Source of the DNA: Streptomyces sp. NBC_00523
GTDB taxonomy: Bacteria > Actinomycetota > Actinomycetes > Streptomycetales > Streptomycetaceae
Assembly: GCF_036346615.1 (NCBI RefSeq)
Contig: NZ_CP107836.1
Span: 868,001-932,000 of the forward strand
DNA: 64,000 nucleotides
Reading direction: 5' to 3'
Each line of letters starts with the position of its first letter. Position 1 is the stretch's first letter. The position numbers were made by a program, and so were the translations under genes. Of the stretch, positions 34,495 to 43,629 are shown one piece after another. Below the pieces are notes generated by a model. That model was not told the origin of the DNA, did no database searches, and worked only from the letters and a program-made list of their open reading frames with translations.

Positions 34495-35355
34495 TCATCC
34501 CCCTCCCCCACGGTTCCGGTTGAACTCCGCCACGTTGCGCTGCTGTTCCGCGTAGTCGTCCGTGAAGCGGGTGTCGCCCGGGGCCACCGTCACGAAGTAC
34601 AGCCAGGGGCCCGGGGCGGGGGTGATCGCGGCGGTCATCGCCTGTTCGCCCGGGTTGCCGATGGGCGTGGGCGGGAGGCCCTTGTGGGCGTAGCTGTTGT
34701 AGGGGCTGTCGAGCTTGGTGTCGCCCGTGGTGGTGTCCAGGGTGCTGCGGTTCAACGCGTAGTTGAGGGTGGAATCCATCTGGAGCGGCATGCCCCGGTC
34801 CAGGCGGTTGTGGATGACGCGGGCGACCTTGCCCATGTCGGTCCCGGTGTCCGCCTCGGCCTGGACGATGCTGGCGATGGTCACCGTCTGGTAGACGGTG
34901 ACGTCGTTGCGGCGGGCGCCCGCCGTGATGTGGTCGGCGCCGAAGTGCCGGCCCGCCGTGTCGGTCATGTAGCGCAGCAGGCTCTTCGGGGTGGTCGCGG
35001 AGGTGACCGGGTACGTCGCCGGATAAAGGTAGCCCTCGGGGTTCCCCTTCGCCGCGCCCGGGAGCGGCAGGTCCGACGCCGGCGCGGCGGAGGCGGTCGT
35101 GCCGGCGGGTACGCCGAGGGCCCGGTCGACGGCCTCGTAGACCTGGGTGGCCCGGCGGCCCTCGGGGATCACCAGGGTGCGGGCCGTCTCCTCGGTCTTC
35201 GTTTCCCGTGTGAGCAGGGGGACGAGCACCGCTGCGGCCACGGCGAGGACGAGCAGGGAGCCGAGGAACAGCGTCAGGCGGCCGCGCCGGGTCAGGCGCG
35301 TGCGGCGGCGGGGCGGGGTGACCGGGGGCGGGGAATCCGGGGTCTCGTGCGCCAT
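34495..35355 (-). CDS. Short MltG/YceG-like endolytic transglycosylase
   Basis: A 286-residue membrane-anchored protein. A basic N-terminus (RRRTRLTRRGRLTLF) precedes one membrane helix (about 31-50), and the YceG domain fills the rest. The catalytic Glu is in SIVQAEADTG, followed by VIHNRLDRGMPLQMDSTLNY, SPYNSYAHKGLPPTPIGNPG and a final YFVTVAPGDTRFTDDYAEQQ, all family hallmarks. MltG cuts nascent glycan strands near the membrane and helps set their length. At 286 residues it lacks the long N-terminal extension of the usual streptomycete MltG encoded near aroE, so this is probably a second, shorter copy. Confidence 0.88.
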   Translation of the reverse strand: MAHETPDSPPPVTPPRRRTRLTRRGRLTLFLGSLLVLAVAAAVLVPLLTRETKTEETARTLVIPEGRRATQVYEAVDRALGVPAGTTASAAPASDLPLPGAAKGNPEGYLYPATYPVTSATTPKSLLRYMTDTAGRHFGADHITAGARRNDVTVYQTVTIASIVQAEADTGTDMGKVARVIHNRLDRGMPLQMDSTLNYALNRSTLDTTTGDTKLDSPYNSYAHKGLPPTPIGNPGEQAMTAAITPAPGPWLYFVTVAPGDTRFTDDYAEQQRNVAEFNRNRGGGG

Positions 35356-35408
35356 GCGGGCACGCTAACCCGCGCCGGTCCCGGCCCCGGGGAAGCCACG
35401 CCTCCCGG

Positions 35409-37214
35409 TCAGCCCGCCACCGGGGCCATCTCCGTGTCCCGGCGGACCAGGGCCGCGTACCGTCCGTCGAGCCGGAGCAGTTCCTCGTGGGTGCCGCGCT
35501 CCGCCGTGCGGCCGCCGTCGAGGACGACGATCTGGTCGGCGTCGCGGACGGTGGACAGCCGGTGGGCGATGGTGATCGTGGTACGTCCGGCGGAAAGCGC
35601 GTCGATGGCCTCCTGCACGGCGAATTCCGTACGGGTGTCGAGCGCGCTCGTCGCCTCGTCCAGGATCAGCACCGGCGGGTCGCGCAGGATCGTCCGCGCG
35701 ATGGCGAGGCGCTGCTTCTCGCCGCCGGAGAAGCGGTAGCCGCGTTCCCCCACGAGGGTGTCGTACCCGTCGGGGAGCGAGGCGATGTGGTCGTGGATCT
35801 GCGCGGCGCGGGCGGCCGCCTCGATCTCCTCGTCGGTGGCGTCCGGCTTCGCGAAGCGCAGGTTCTCGGCGACCGAGGCGTGGAAGAGGTACGTCTCCTG
35901 CGAGACGACGCCGACCGCGCGGGCGAGGGTGTCGAAGTCGAGGTCGCGCACGTCGATCCCGTCGAGGGTGACCCGGCCGCCGGTCACGTCGTAGAGCCGG
36001 GGCACCAGGTAGCTGAGGGTGGACTTGCCGGACCCCGTGGGGCCGACGACGGCCAGGGCGGCTCCGGCGGGCACGGTGACGTCGACGCCGCTGAGGGTCG
36101 GGCCGCTCTTCTCGTCGTAGCTGAAGTCGACGTTCTCGAAGCGGACCTCGCCGCGGACCTTCTCCAGGCGCACCGGGTGCTCCGGCTCCGTGATGTCCAC
36201 GGTGAGGTCGAGGTACTCGAAGATCCGCTGGAAGAGCGCGAGGGACGTCTGCATCTGCACGCCGGTGGAGAGCAGGCTCACGGCGGGGCGGAAGAGGCCC
36301 TGCTGGAGGGAGACGAAGGCGACGAGGGTGCCGATCGAGACGGCGGGACCGCCGGACTGGAGTGCCATGCCCGCGGCCCAGTAGATGACGGCCGGCATGG
36401 CGGCCATGACGATGCCGATGGTGGACATCCGCCACCGTCCGGCCATGCTGGCGCGCACTTCGAGGTCGACCAGCCGCTCGGACTCCTCGGCGAAGCCCTG
36501 GGTCAGCGAGTCGGAGCGGCCCATCGTGCGGCCGAGCAGGATGCCGCTGACGGACAGCGACTCGGTGACGGTGGCGGCCATGGCGGCCATCTGCTTCTGG
36601 CGCTGGGTGGTGATCTTCTTGCGCTCGCGGCCGACCCGGCGGCTGATCCAGACGAAGACGGGCAGCAGGAGCAGCGAGACGACGGTGAGCCGCCAGTCGA
36701 GCGCGAGCATGGCGACGACGGTGGCGATGACCGCGGTGAGGTTGGAGACGAGCGAGGTCGCCGTCGAGGTGACGGTGGCCTGCATACCCCCGATGTCATT
36801 GGCGATCCGGGACTGGACCTCACCCGTGCGGGTCCGGGTGAAGAAGGCGAGCGGCATCCGCTGCAGCTGGGTGTAGACGGCGGTGCGCAGGTCGTGCATG
36901 ACGCGCTGGCCGACGGTGGTGGAGATGAGGGTCTGAAGCACGCCGAAGACGCTGTTCATCACGGCGGTGAGGATCATGCCGAGGGCGAGCAGCGTGAGCA
37001 GTCCGGTCCGGCCCTGCGGGAGGGCGGTGTCCAGGATCTCGCGCAGCAGGAACGGCGAGGCGACCGACACCAGCGACGAGGCGCCGACGAGCAGGCCGAC
37101 CACCGCGAGGCGGCCGCGGTACGGGCGGAAGAGGCGGAGGATGCGGCGCAGCTCGGCGGGCGGCTGGGCGTCGTCCTTGGGCGGGGGTGTCCACGTGGGT
37201 TCGTCGGGTTTCAT
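35409..37214 (-). CDS. ABC exporter, fused permease-ATPase
   Basis: A 601-residue half-transporter, probably a homodimeric drug or lipid exporter. A type IV ABC membrane domain with six helices (about 35-330) precedes one ATPase domain. Walker A VVGPTGSGKST, Q-loop VVSQETYLFHASV, signature FSGGEKQRLAIARTI, Walker B VLILDEATSALD and H-loop TIAHRLST are all intact. ATG 37214 is chosen because GAAGGAG precedes it and the sequence upstream is an Arg-rich shadow. The gene is divergent from a MarR regulator across 143 bp holding overlapping inverted repeats, the usual layout for a MarR-controlled efflux pump. Confidence 0.9.
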   Translation of the reverse strand: MKPDEPTWTPPPKDDAQPPAELRRILRLFRPYRGRLAVVGLLVGASSLVSVASPFLLREILDTALPQGRTGLLTLLALGMILTAVMNSVFGVLQTLISTTVGQRVMHDLRTAVYTQLQRMPLAFFTRTRTGEVQSRIANDIGGMQATVTSTATSLVSNLTAVIATVVAMLALDWRLTVVSLLLLPVFVWISRRVGRERKKITTQRQKQMAAMAATVTESLSVSGILLGRTMGRSDSLTQGFAEESERLVDLEVRASMAGRWRMSTIGIVMAAMPAVIYWAAGMALQSGGPAVSIGTLVAFVSLQQGLFRPAVSLLSTGVQMQTSLALFQRIFEYLDLTVDITEPEHPVRLEKVRGEVRFENVDFSYDEKSGPTLSGVDVTVPAGAALAVVGPTGSGKSTLSYLVPRLYDVTGGRVTLDGIDVRDLDFDTLARAVGVVSQETYLFHASVAENLRFAKPDATDEEIEAAARAAQIHDHIASLPDGYDTLVGERGYRFSGGEKQRLAIARTILRDPPVLILDEATSALDTRTEFAVQEAIDALSAGRTTITIAHRLSTVRDADQIVVLDGGRTAERGTHEELLRLDGRYAALVRRDTEMAPVAG

Positions 37215-37293
37215 GAGCTCCTTCGTCGGGCGTGCGGCAGTGGTGCGGGCGGGGCCGCCCGGACGCGGGGATCGCGACCGTGACAGTCGAGCG

Positions 37294-37332
37294 AATGAGA
37301 GCATAGCTCATTGTTACCCCTACTCACAATGA
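37294..37332. promoter_or_regulatory. Overlapping inverted repeats, likely MarR operator
   Basis: AATGAG...CTCATT (37294-37299 and 37307-37312) overlaps TCATTGT...ACAATGA (37308-37314 and 37326-37332). The pair sits midway between the divergent ABC exporter and MarR genes, where it could shut both promoters. Confidence 0.65.
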
Positions 37333-37357
37333 ACGAAGTCCTGATATCGTTCTTCCC

Positions 37358-37801
37358 ATGGACTCCCCCGACCCCGACGGCATGCTCGCCGAACAGCTGC
37401 TGCGGCTGACGCGCAGGCTCCAGCGCATCCAGGGCCGCCAGCTGGAGCCGATCGGTATCACCCCGGCGCAGTTCCGGCTGCTGCGCACCGTCGCCCATTA
37501 CGACGGACCGCCCCGGATGGCGGATCTCGCGCAGCGCCTCGACGTGGTCCCCCGCGCCGTGACCACGCTGGTCGACGCCCTGGAGGCGAGCGGCAGGGTG
37601 CGTCGTGTCCCCGATCCGGACAGTCGTAGGGTGGTCCGGATCGAGATCACGGACCAGGGCATCGCCACACTCCGCTCGCTGCGCGACGCGCGCCGGGCAG
37701 CCGCAGAGGAGATCCTGGCTCCATTGACCGCCGACCAGCGCGAGGTGCTCGGCGGCCTGCTGACCGCCCTGGTCAACGGAATGCCGGAACGTCGCTGCTG
37801 A
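37358..37801 (+). CDS. MarR-family regulator
   Basis: A 147-residue winged-helix repressor: GITPAQFRLLRTVAHYDG, then LAQRLDVVPRAVTTLVDAL as the recognition region, and the wing RRVPDPDSRRVVRIEITDQG. It lies divergent to an ABC exporter with inverted repeats between them, so it most likely represses that exporter and itself until a toxic ligand binds. The downstream dehydrogenase gene starts 58 bp later on the same strand and may also be affected. Confidence 0.9.
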   Translation: MDSPDPDGMLAEQLLRLTRRLQRIQGRQLEPIGITPAQFRLLRTVAHYDGPPRMADLAQRLDVVPRAVTTLVDALEASGRVRRVPDPDSRRVVRIEITDQGIATLRSLRDARRAAAEEILAPLTADQREVLGGLLTALVNGMPERRC

Positions 37802-37859
37802 CCGGTCACGGGACGCGGCGCCGAGCCGCCGGACCGACGAACCGCCGAGGAGAACCACC

Positions 37860-40793
37860 ATGCCGCTGCTGGAGCCGGACCCCGACACACTGCGCCCCGC
37901 GGCGGTGCGCCCGCCCTCCCACGACCGCGTCCCCGACGCGCAGGCGCAGGGCACCCCGGAGACGCTGCGCACCGAGCTCACCGACCTGCTCGGCGCGGAG
38001 AAGGTGCTCTGGAAGGTCTCCGACCTGGTGAAGTACGCCTCGGACGCCAGCCCGTACCGCTTCGTGCCCCAGGTGGTCGTCGTCCCGGAGGACCTGGACG
38101 ACATCTCGGCGATCCTGTCGTACGCGCACGGCAGGGGTCGCAACGTGGTCTTCCGCGCCGCCGGCACCAGCCTCAACGGCCAGGCCCAGGGCGAGGACAT
38201 CCTGGTCGACGTCCGGCGGAACTGGGCGGGCGTCGAGGTCCTGGACGACGGCGCCCGCGCCCGCATCCGTCCCGGGACGACGGTCGTCCGGGCCAACGCC
38301 TCCCTCGCCCGGTACGGCAGGCTGCTGGGCCCGGACCCGGCCAGCGCCATCGCGTGCACGATCGGCGGAGTCGTCGCCAACAACGCCTCGGGCATGACCG
38401 CGGGCACCACCCGCAATTCGTACCGGACCGTCTCCTCGCTCACCTTCGTGCTGCCGAGCGGCACCGTCGTGGACACCGCGGACCCGGCGGCCGACGAGGA
38501 TCTGGCCCGGGCGGAGCCGCGGCTGTGCGAGGGGCTGCTGGCGCTGAAGGCGGAGATCGAGGCGGACGCGGCGCTCACCGCCCGTATCCGCGCCAAGTAC
38601 GAGATCAAGAACACCAACGGCTACCGGCTGGACGCGTTCCTCGACGGCTCGACCCCGGTGGAGATCCTGCGCGGGCTCATGGTCGGCTCCGAGGGGACGT
38701 TCGGCTTCATCTCCGAGGTCGTCTTCGACACCCTGCCGCTGGACCGCCGGATCTCCACGGCGCTGCTGTTCTTCCCCTCGCTGACCGCCGCGGCCGCCGC
38801 CGTCCCTCTGTTCAACGAGGCGGGGGCCATCGCCGTGGAGCTGATGGACGGCAACACCCTGCGCGCCTCGGTCAGCGTGCAGGGGGTCCCCGCCGACTGG
38901 GCCGGGCTGCCGAAGGAGACCGCCGCGCTGCTGGTGGAGTTCCGGGCCCCGGACGAGGCGGGCCAGGAGGCGTACGAGCGGGCGGCGGCCGATGTGGTGC
39001 GCGGGCTGGAGCTGGTCCGGCCCGTCACCTCGGTCACCAACGAGTTCACCCGGGACGCCCGCACCATCTCCGGCTACTGGAAGGCCCGCAAGGCGTTCGT
39101 CACCGCGGTCGGCGGCTCCCGCCCCTCGGGTACGACGCTGATCACCGAGGACTTCGCGGTCCCGCCGTCCCGGCTGGCCGACGCCTGCGAGGCGCTGCTC
39201 GCGCTCCAGGCCGAGCACGGCTTCGACGCCGCCGTCGCCGGTCACGCCGCGCACGGCAACCTGCACTTCCTGCTCGCGTTCGACGCGGCCCGGCCGTCCG
39301 ATGTCGACCGGTACGCCGCCTTCATGGCGGACTTCTGCAAGCTGACGGTCGAGCGGTTCGACGGATCGCTCAAGGCGGAGCACGCGACGGGCCGCAACAT
39401 CGCCCCCTTCCTCGAACTGGAATGGGGCCCGCAGGCCACCGAACTGATGTGGCGTACGAAGCAGGTCATCGACCCCGACGGGGTGCTGGCGCCGCGGATC
39501 GTCCTCGACCGCGACCCCAAGGCCCATCTGCGCGGGCTGAAGACCATCCCGAAGGTCGAGGCCATCGCCGACCCCTGCATCGAGTGCGGCTTCTGCGAAC
39601 CGACCTGCCCCAGCCACGACCTGACGACCTCACCGCGCCAGCGGATCGTGCTGCGCCGCGAGATGATGCGCCAGCCCGACGGTTCGCCCGTCGAGACGGG
39701 CCTGGTCGACGCCTACGGCTACGACGCCGTGGACACCTGCGCCGGAGACTCCACCTGCAAGCTGGCCTGCCCCGTCGGCATCGACACGGGCGCCATGATG
39801 AAGAACTTCCGCCACCAGCGGCACTCCCCGCGCGAGGAGCGGATCGCCGCGCTCGCCGCCAGGCACTTCCGTACGGCGGAGACGGCGGCGCGGCTCGCGG
39901 TCGCCGCGGCGAGCCGGATCGACGACCGGCTGCTGCGAGGGGTCACCCGGCTCGCCCGCAGGGCGGTGAGCCCCGATCTGGTCCCGGAGTGGCTTCCGGA
40001 GATCCCCGGCGCCGCGTCTCGCAAGCTGCCGCGCACCTCCAGGACGGGGGCGAGCGCGGTCTACTACCCGGCCTGCGTCAACCGCATCTTCGGCAGCCCG
40101 GACAGCCATCGCGGCCCGTCGCTCCCGCAGGCCGTGGTGGCCGTGTCGGCCCGGGCGGGAAAGCCCGTCTGGATCCCGGACGACGTCAACGGCACCTGCT
40201 GCGCCACCATCTGGCACTCCAAGGGCTACGACTCCGGAAACGCCGTGATGGCCAACCGGATCGTGGAAGCGGCCTGGGGCTGGACGGCCGGGGGAAAGCT
40301 GCCGCTGGTGGTCGACGCCTCCTCGTGCACGCTGGGCATCGCCCATGAGGTGGTCCCGTATCTCACCGAGGACAACCGTGCGCTGCACCGCGAGCTGACC
40401 GTGGTCGACTCCCTGGTCTGGGCGGCGGACGAGCTGCTGCCGGAGCTGACGGTGCTACGGAAGGCCCGCTCGGCCGTGCTGCACCCGACCTGTTCGATGG
40501 AGCATCTGGACGATGTGGACCGGCTGCGCGCGGTCGCTGACGCCTGCGCCGACGAGGCCGTGCTCCCCGACGACGCCGCGTGCTGCGGTTTCGCGGGCGA
40601 CCGCGGGATGCTGCACCAGGAGCTGACGGCGTCCGCGACCGCCAAGGAGGCCGCCGAGGTGCGGTCCCGGGACTACGAGGCGTATCTCTCGGCCAACCGG
40701 ATGTGCGAGATCGGCATGGACCGGGCGACGGGCCGCTCGTACCACTCCGCCCTGATGGAACTGGAGTGGGCGACCCGCCCCGGCCCCGCCTGA
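37860..40793 (+). CDS. FAD-linked D-lactate dehydrogenase-type, with Fe-S domain
   Basis: A 977-residue fusion. Residues about 50-290 are a PCMH-type FAD domain (VVFRAAGTSLNGQAQGEDIL, IGGVVANNASGMTAGTT), about 290-560 the FAD-oxidase C-terminal domain (SEGTFGFISEVVFDTLP, HGNLHFLLAFD), about 570-660 two iron-sulfur clusters (CIECGFCEPTCP at about 572, CKLACPVGIDTG), and the C-terminal part a heterodisulfide-reductase-like region with HPTCSMEHL and CCGFAGDRG (about 908). This domain set matches membrane-associated D-lactate or D-2-hydroxyacid dehydrogenases that pass electrons to quinone. Glycolate oxidase is an alternative. The gene follows a MarR regulator and ends next to a convergent L,D-transpeptidase gene. 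Confidence 0.86.
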   Translation: MPLLEPDPDTLRPAAVRPPSHDRVPDAQAQGTPETLRTELTDLLGAEKVLWKVSDLVKYASDASPYRFVPQVVVVPEDLDDISAILSYAHGRGRNVVFRAAGTSLNGQAQGEDILVDVRRNWAGVEVLDDGARARIRPGTTVVRANASLARYGRLLGPDPASAIACTIGGVVANNASGMTAGTTRNSYRTVSSLTFVLPSGTVVDTADPAADEDLARAEPRLCEGLLALKAEIEADAALTARIRAKYEIKNTNGYRLDAFLDGSTPVEILRGLMVGSEGTFGFISEVVFDTLPLDRRISTALLFFPSLTAAAAAVPLFNEAGAIAVELMDGNTLRASVSVQGVPADWAGLPKETAALLVEFRAPDEAGQEAYERAAADVVRGLELVRPVTSVTNEFTRDARTISGYWKARKAFVTAVGGSRPSGTTLITEDFAVPPSRLADACEALLALQAEHGFDAAVAGHAAHGNLHFLLAFDAARPSDVDRYAAFMADFCKLTVERFDGSLKAEHATGRNIAPFLELEWGPQATELMWRTKQVIDPDGVLAPRIVLDRDPKAHLRGLKTIPKVEAIADPCIECGFCEPTCPSHDLTTSPRQRIVLRREMMRQPDGSPVETGLVDAYGYDAVDTCAGDSTCKLACPVGIDTGAMMKNFRHQRHSPREERIAALAARHFRTAETAARLAVAAASRIDDRLLRGVTRLARRAVSPDLVPEWLPEIPGAASRKLPRTSRTGASAVYYPACVNRIFGSPDSHRGPSLPQAVVAVSARAGKPVWIPDDVNGTCCATIWHSKGYDSGNAVMANRIVEAAWGWTAGGKLPLVVDASSCTLGIAHEVVPYLTEDNRALHRELTVVDSLVWAADELLPELTVLRKARSAVLHPTCSMEHLDDVDRLRAVADACADEAVLPDDAACCGFAGDRGMLHQELTASATAKEAAEVRSRDYEAYLSANRMCEIGMDRATGRSYHSALMELEWATRPGPA

Positions 40794-40803
40794 GCGGCGC
40801 GCG

Positions 40804-41547
40804 TCAGGCGCGGAGGCTGGCCCGGTCGCCCATGACGACGACCGGGTGCTGCTTCGGGTCCAGGGTGCGCAGCAGCTTCTCCATGGCCTCCTTGGACACG
40901 CTCACGCAGGCCGAGGTGCCGCTGCCATGGTCCATGTGCAGCCAGATGCTGCCGCCCTTGGTCTGGCCCTGCGGGCGCGTCGGGTCGTTGGGCGGGGTGC
41001 CCTTGACTCGGTTGTAGTCGATGGCGATGACGTAGTCGAAGTCGTGCCAGTGCGACTTGGCCCAGTAGTGCGGGGCCTGGATCGAGGCGGTCTGCGTGTA
41101 CGGGAGGCGGGCGCCCGGGTCCGGCAGGACACCGGCCGCGTCGCTGAGGGTGTAGACGCCGACGGGGCTGCGGTTGTCGTTCTCGTGGTGGTCGGGCGTC
41201 CAGCCCTTCTTGCCGTTGTGGCCCTTCCAGGAGGCGGTCTTGTCCCAGGTGGAGCCGGACTTGGTGTAGAGGACGACGGCGGAGTCCGCCGAGTCCTTGC
41301 CCTGGCCGTAGACGGCGACGACCTGGCGGGATGCGGCAGGGATCTGCGACTGGAGCCGGTCACCCACATCGGGGATGCGCTTCAGGTCCTTGACCGGGGC
41401 CTTCGTGCCGCCCTTCGCGGCGGCCGACCGCTCGGCGGCGGCGCCCTTCTTCGTGTCCCCACCGTCACCGCAGGACGTCAGGGTCGTGAGCAGGACACCA
41501 CAGGCGGCCGCCGAGGCCACCATCCGAACCGCACCGGCTATACGCAT
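40804..41547 (-). CDS. L,D-transpeptidase-family lipoprotein
   Basis: A 247-residue exported lipoprotein. Signal peptide MRIAGAVRMVASAAACGVLL ends in a lipobox LTSC, so the mature protein should be lipid-anchored. Residues about 65-245 form a YkuD-like domain with SPVGVYTLSDAAG, the His in IWLHMDHGSGTSACVSVSKE and the catalytic Cys in the same stretch. Here the usual SxGC reads TSAC. Such enzymes form 3-3 cross-links in peptidoglycan or carry related cell-wall functions. The ATG at 41547 is chosen because the signal peptide begins there; the frame open upstream is not coding-like. Confidence 0.84.
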   Translation of the reverse strand: MRIAGAVRMVASAAACGVLLTTLTSCGDGGDTKKGAAAERSAAAKGGTKAPVKDLKRIPDVGDRLQSQIPAASRQVVAVYGQGKDSADSAVVLYTKSGSTWDKTASWKGHNGKKGWTPDHHENDNRSPVGVYTLSDAAGVLPDPGARLPYTQTASIQAPHYWAKSHWHDFDYVIAIDYNRVKGTPPNDPTRPQGQTKGGSIWLHMDHGSGTSACVSVSKEAMEKLLRTLDPKQHPVVVMGDRASLRA

Positions 41548-41805
41548 CCGTCCATGCTCGCACCTGGCGATGTACGCCGTTGTCCACCCCGGGCGGCCCC
41601 GGCGAAAGCGTGCCGAATCTTTACCCGCGCCCCGCGCCTCCGCCCCCACCCCCGCCGCGTAAAACCGTTTGCCGCGATCCGGGCGACAGGCAAGGCTTGC
41701 TCGGTCTGGTTCCCCCGCCTGCGCATCGCGCAGGTGACTCAGTGCTGCCCCGACGCGCTTTGACGGCGCCTCGCGGGCCCGTTTCTTCCAATCCTTTGGG
41801 ATGTC

Positions 41806-43629
41806 ATGCACATTCGCGATCTTCCGTACTCGGACCCCGGCGATCCCGATGTCCGTTCAGGTCCCCGCCTCCTGCTGTGGCTGGGCCGCAATCAGATCCG
41901 CGGGCAGCTCAAGTCCTTGTTCTGGGGGCTGGTGCACCAGTGCTCGATCGCGGGATACCCGCTGACCGTGGGGCTCGCCGTCCAGGCGGTCGTGGACCGG
42001 TCGGGCGGCAGGCTCGCGCTGGCCGGTGCGCTGACCGCACTGCTGGGCGTGCTGACCGCGGTGGGCGACGCGATGCTCCACCGGGCCGCCGTCACCAACT
42101 GGATCACCGCCGCCGCCCGGATCCAGCAACTGCTGTCCCGCAAGACCGCCGAGCTGGGCTCGCTGCTGACGCGCCGGGTCGCTGCGGGCGAAGTGGTAGC
42201 GGTTTCAACCGGTGACGTCGAAAAAATTGGATGGTTCGTCGAGGCGCTCTCGCGCTTCCTGGCCGCCGCCACGGTCCTCGTCGTCATCAGCGTGGGGCTC
42301 GTCCTCTACCTTCCGTCGCTGGGCGTGCTCGTGGCGATCGCCATGCCGTTCCTCGCCCTGTCCGTCCTGCCGCTGCTGCCACGTGCCACCCGGCGGGCGG
42401 ATGTGCAGCGCGAGAAGGGCGGCCGGGCCACCGAGCTCGCCTCGGACACCGTGGCCGGGCTGCGCGTGCTGCGCGGCATCGGCGGCGAGGAGCTGTTCCT
42501 GGACCGCTACCGGCGCGCCTCGCAGGAGGTCCGCGAGGCCGCCGTGCACAGCGCCCGGATGTGGTCGCTGATCTCGGCGGTCCAGGTCCTGCTGCCCGGC
42601 GTCCTGCTGCTCTCCCTGGTCGTCTACGGGGCCTCCCTCGCCCGGGACGGCAGGATCGAGGTGGGCCAGCTGGTGACGGTGTACAGCGCGGCGACCCTGA
42701 CCCTGTTCCCGCTGCGGCACTTCGAGGAGATCGCCATGGCGTACTCCTTCTCGCGCCCCTCCGCGCAGCGCGCCGTACGCGTGCTGTCGCTGAGCCGGAA
42801 CACCCGCCCCGCCACCGTCGACACCGTCCCGTCCGGCGACCTGTACGACCCGGTCACCGGGCTGCTGGCCCCGCAGGGCCGGTTCACCGCGGTCGTCTGC
42901 GGCGACCCCGACGAGGCGGGCCGGCTGGCGGAACGGCTCGGCGGACACGCCCAGCCCGAGGCACCGGAATCCGACGCCCCCGAGCCGCCCTCCGTCCTGC
43001 TGGGCGGGGTGCCGCTGGACGAACTGGACCCGGGCGCGGCCCGCACCGCCGTACTCGTCCAGGACAAGGACCCCGTGCTGCTCTCGGGCACCCTGCGCGA
43101 ACTGCTGGACGTGCCGTCGTCCGGAGAGGTGGAGGCCGCGGCCGCGCTGTCCGCCGCGCAGTGCGACGACGTGCTGGCCGCGCTGGCGCAGGCGTCCCCC
43201 GAGCCGGACCGCGAGCCGCTGGACACCCGGATCACCGAACGCGGCCGGTCCCTGTCCGGCGGCCAGCGCCAGCGGCTCGCGCTGGCCCGGTCGCTGCTCA
43301 CCGACCCGGACACGCTGGTCCTGGACGAGCCCACCTCGGCGGTCGACTCGCACACCGAGGCCCGGGTCGCGGCGGGCGTCAAGGCGCTGCGTACGGACCG
43401 TACGACCGTCGTGTTCTCCTCGTCGCCCCTGCTTCTCGACCTTGCCGACCGGGTGGCGCTGGTGCACGGCGGCACGGTGGTGGCGGTCGGCACGCACCGC
43501 GAGCTGATGCGCACCGAGGAGCGCTACCGCACCGTCGTCACCCGCGAGACCGACGACGAGGCGGAGCCCGCGGCAGCCCCGGAGCACAGTGAGCACGCCG
43601 CACACCAGGAAGTCGAGGAACGGGCATGA
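41806..43629 (+). CDS. ABC exporter subunit A, degenerate Walker A
   Basis: A 607-residue half-transporter: six-helix membrane domain (about 30-330), then an ATPase domain. The P-loop position reads VVCGDPDEAGRLAERL (about 363) and has lost the Lys-Ser/Thr of GxxGxGKS/T, and the H-loop His is replaced (VFSSSPLL). In contrast, Q-loop VLVQDKDPVLLSG, signature LSGGQRQRLALARSL (about 483) and Walker B LVLDEPTSAVD are intact. Its stop overlaps the start of subunit B, whose defects are the reverse. Together they should form one working composite ATP site. The substrate is unknown; no biosynthetic genes adjoin. Confidence 0.88.
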   Translation: MHIRDLPYSDPGDPDVRSGPRLLLWLGRNQIRGQLKSLFWGLVHQCSIAGYPLTVGLAVQAVVDRSGGRLALAGALTALLGVLTAVGDAMLHRAAVTNWITAAARIQQLLSRKTAELGSLLTRRVAAGEVVAVSTGDVEKIGWFVEALSRFLAAATVLVVISVGLVLYLPSLGVLVAIAMPFLALSVLPLLPRATRRADVQREKGGRATELASDTVAGLRVLRGIGGEELFLDRYRRASQEVREAAVHSARMWSLISAVQVLLPGVLLLSLVVYGASLARDGRIEVGQLVTVYSAATLTLFPLRHFEEIAMAYSFSRPSAQRAVRVLSLSRNTRPATVDTVPSGDLYDPVTGLLAPQGRFTAVVCGDPDEAGRLAERLGGHAQPEAPESDAPEPPSVLLGGVPLDELDPGAARTAVLVQDKDPVLLSGTLRELLDVPSSGEVEAAAALSAAQCDDVLAALAQASPEPDREPLDTRITERGRSLSGGQRQRLALARSLLTDPDTLVLDEPTSAVDSHTEARVAAGVKALRTDRTTVVFSSSPLLLDLADRVALVHGGTVVAVGTHRELMRTEERYRTVVTRETDDEAEPAAAPEHSEHAAHQEVEERA

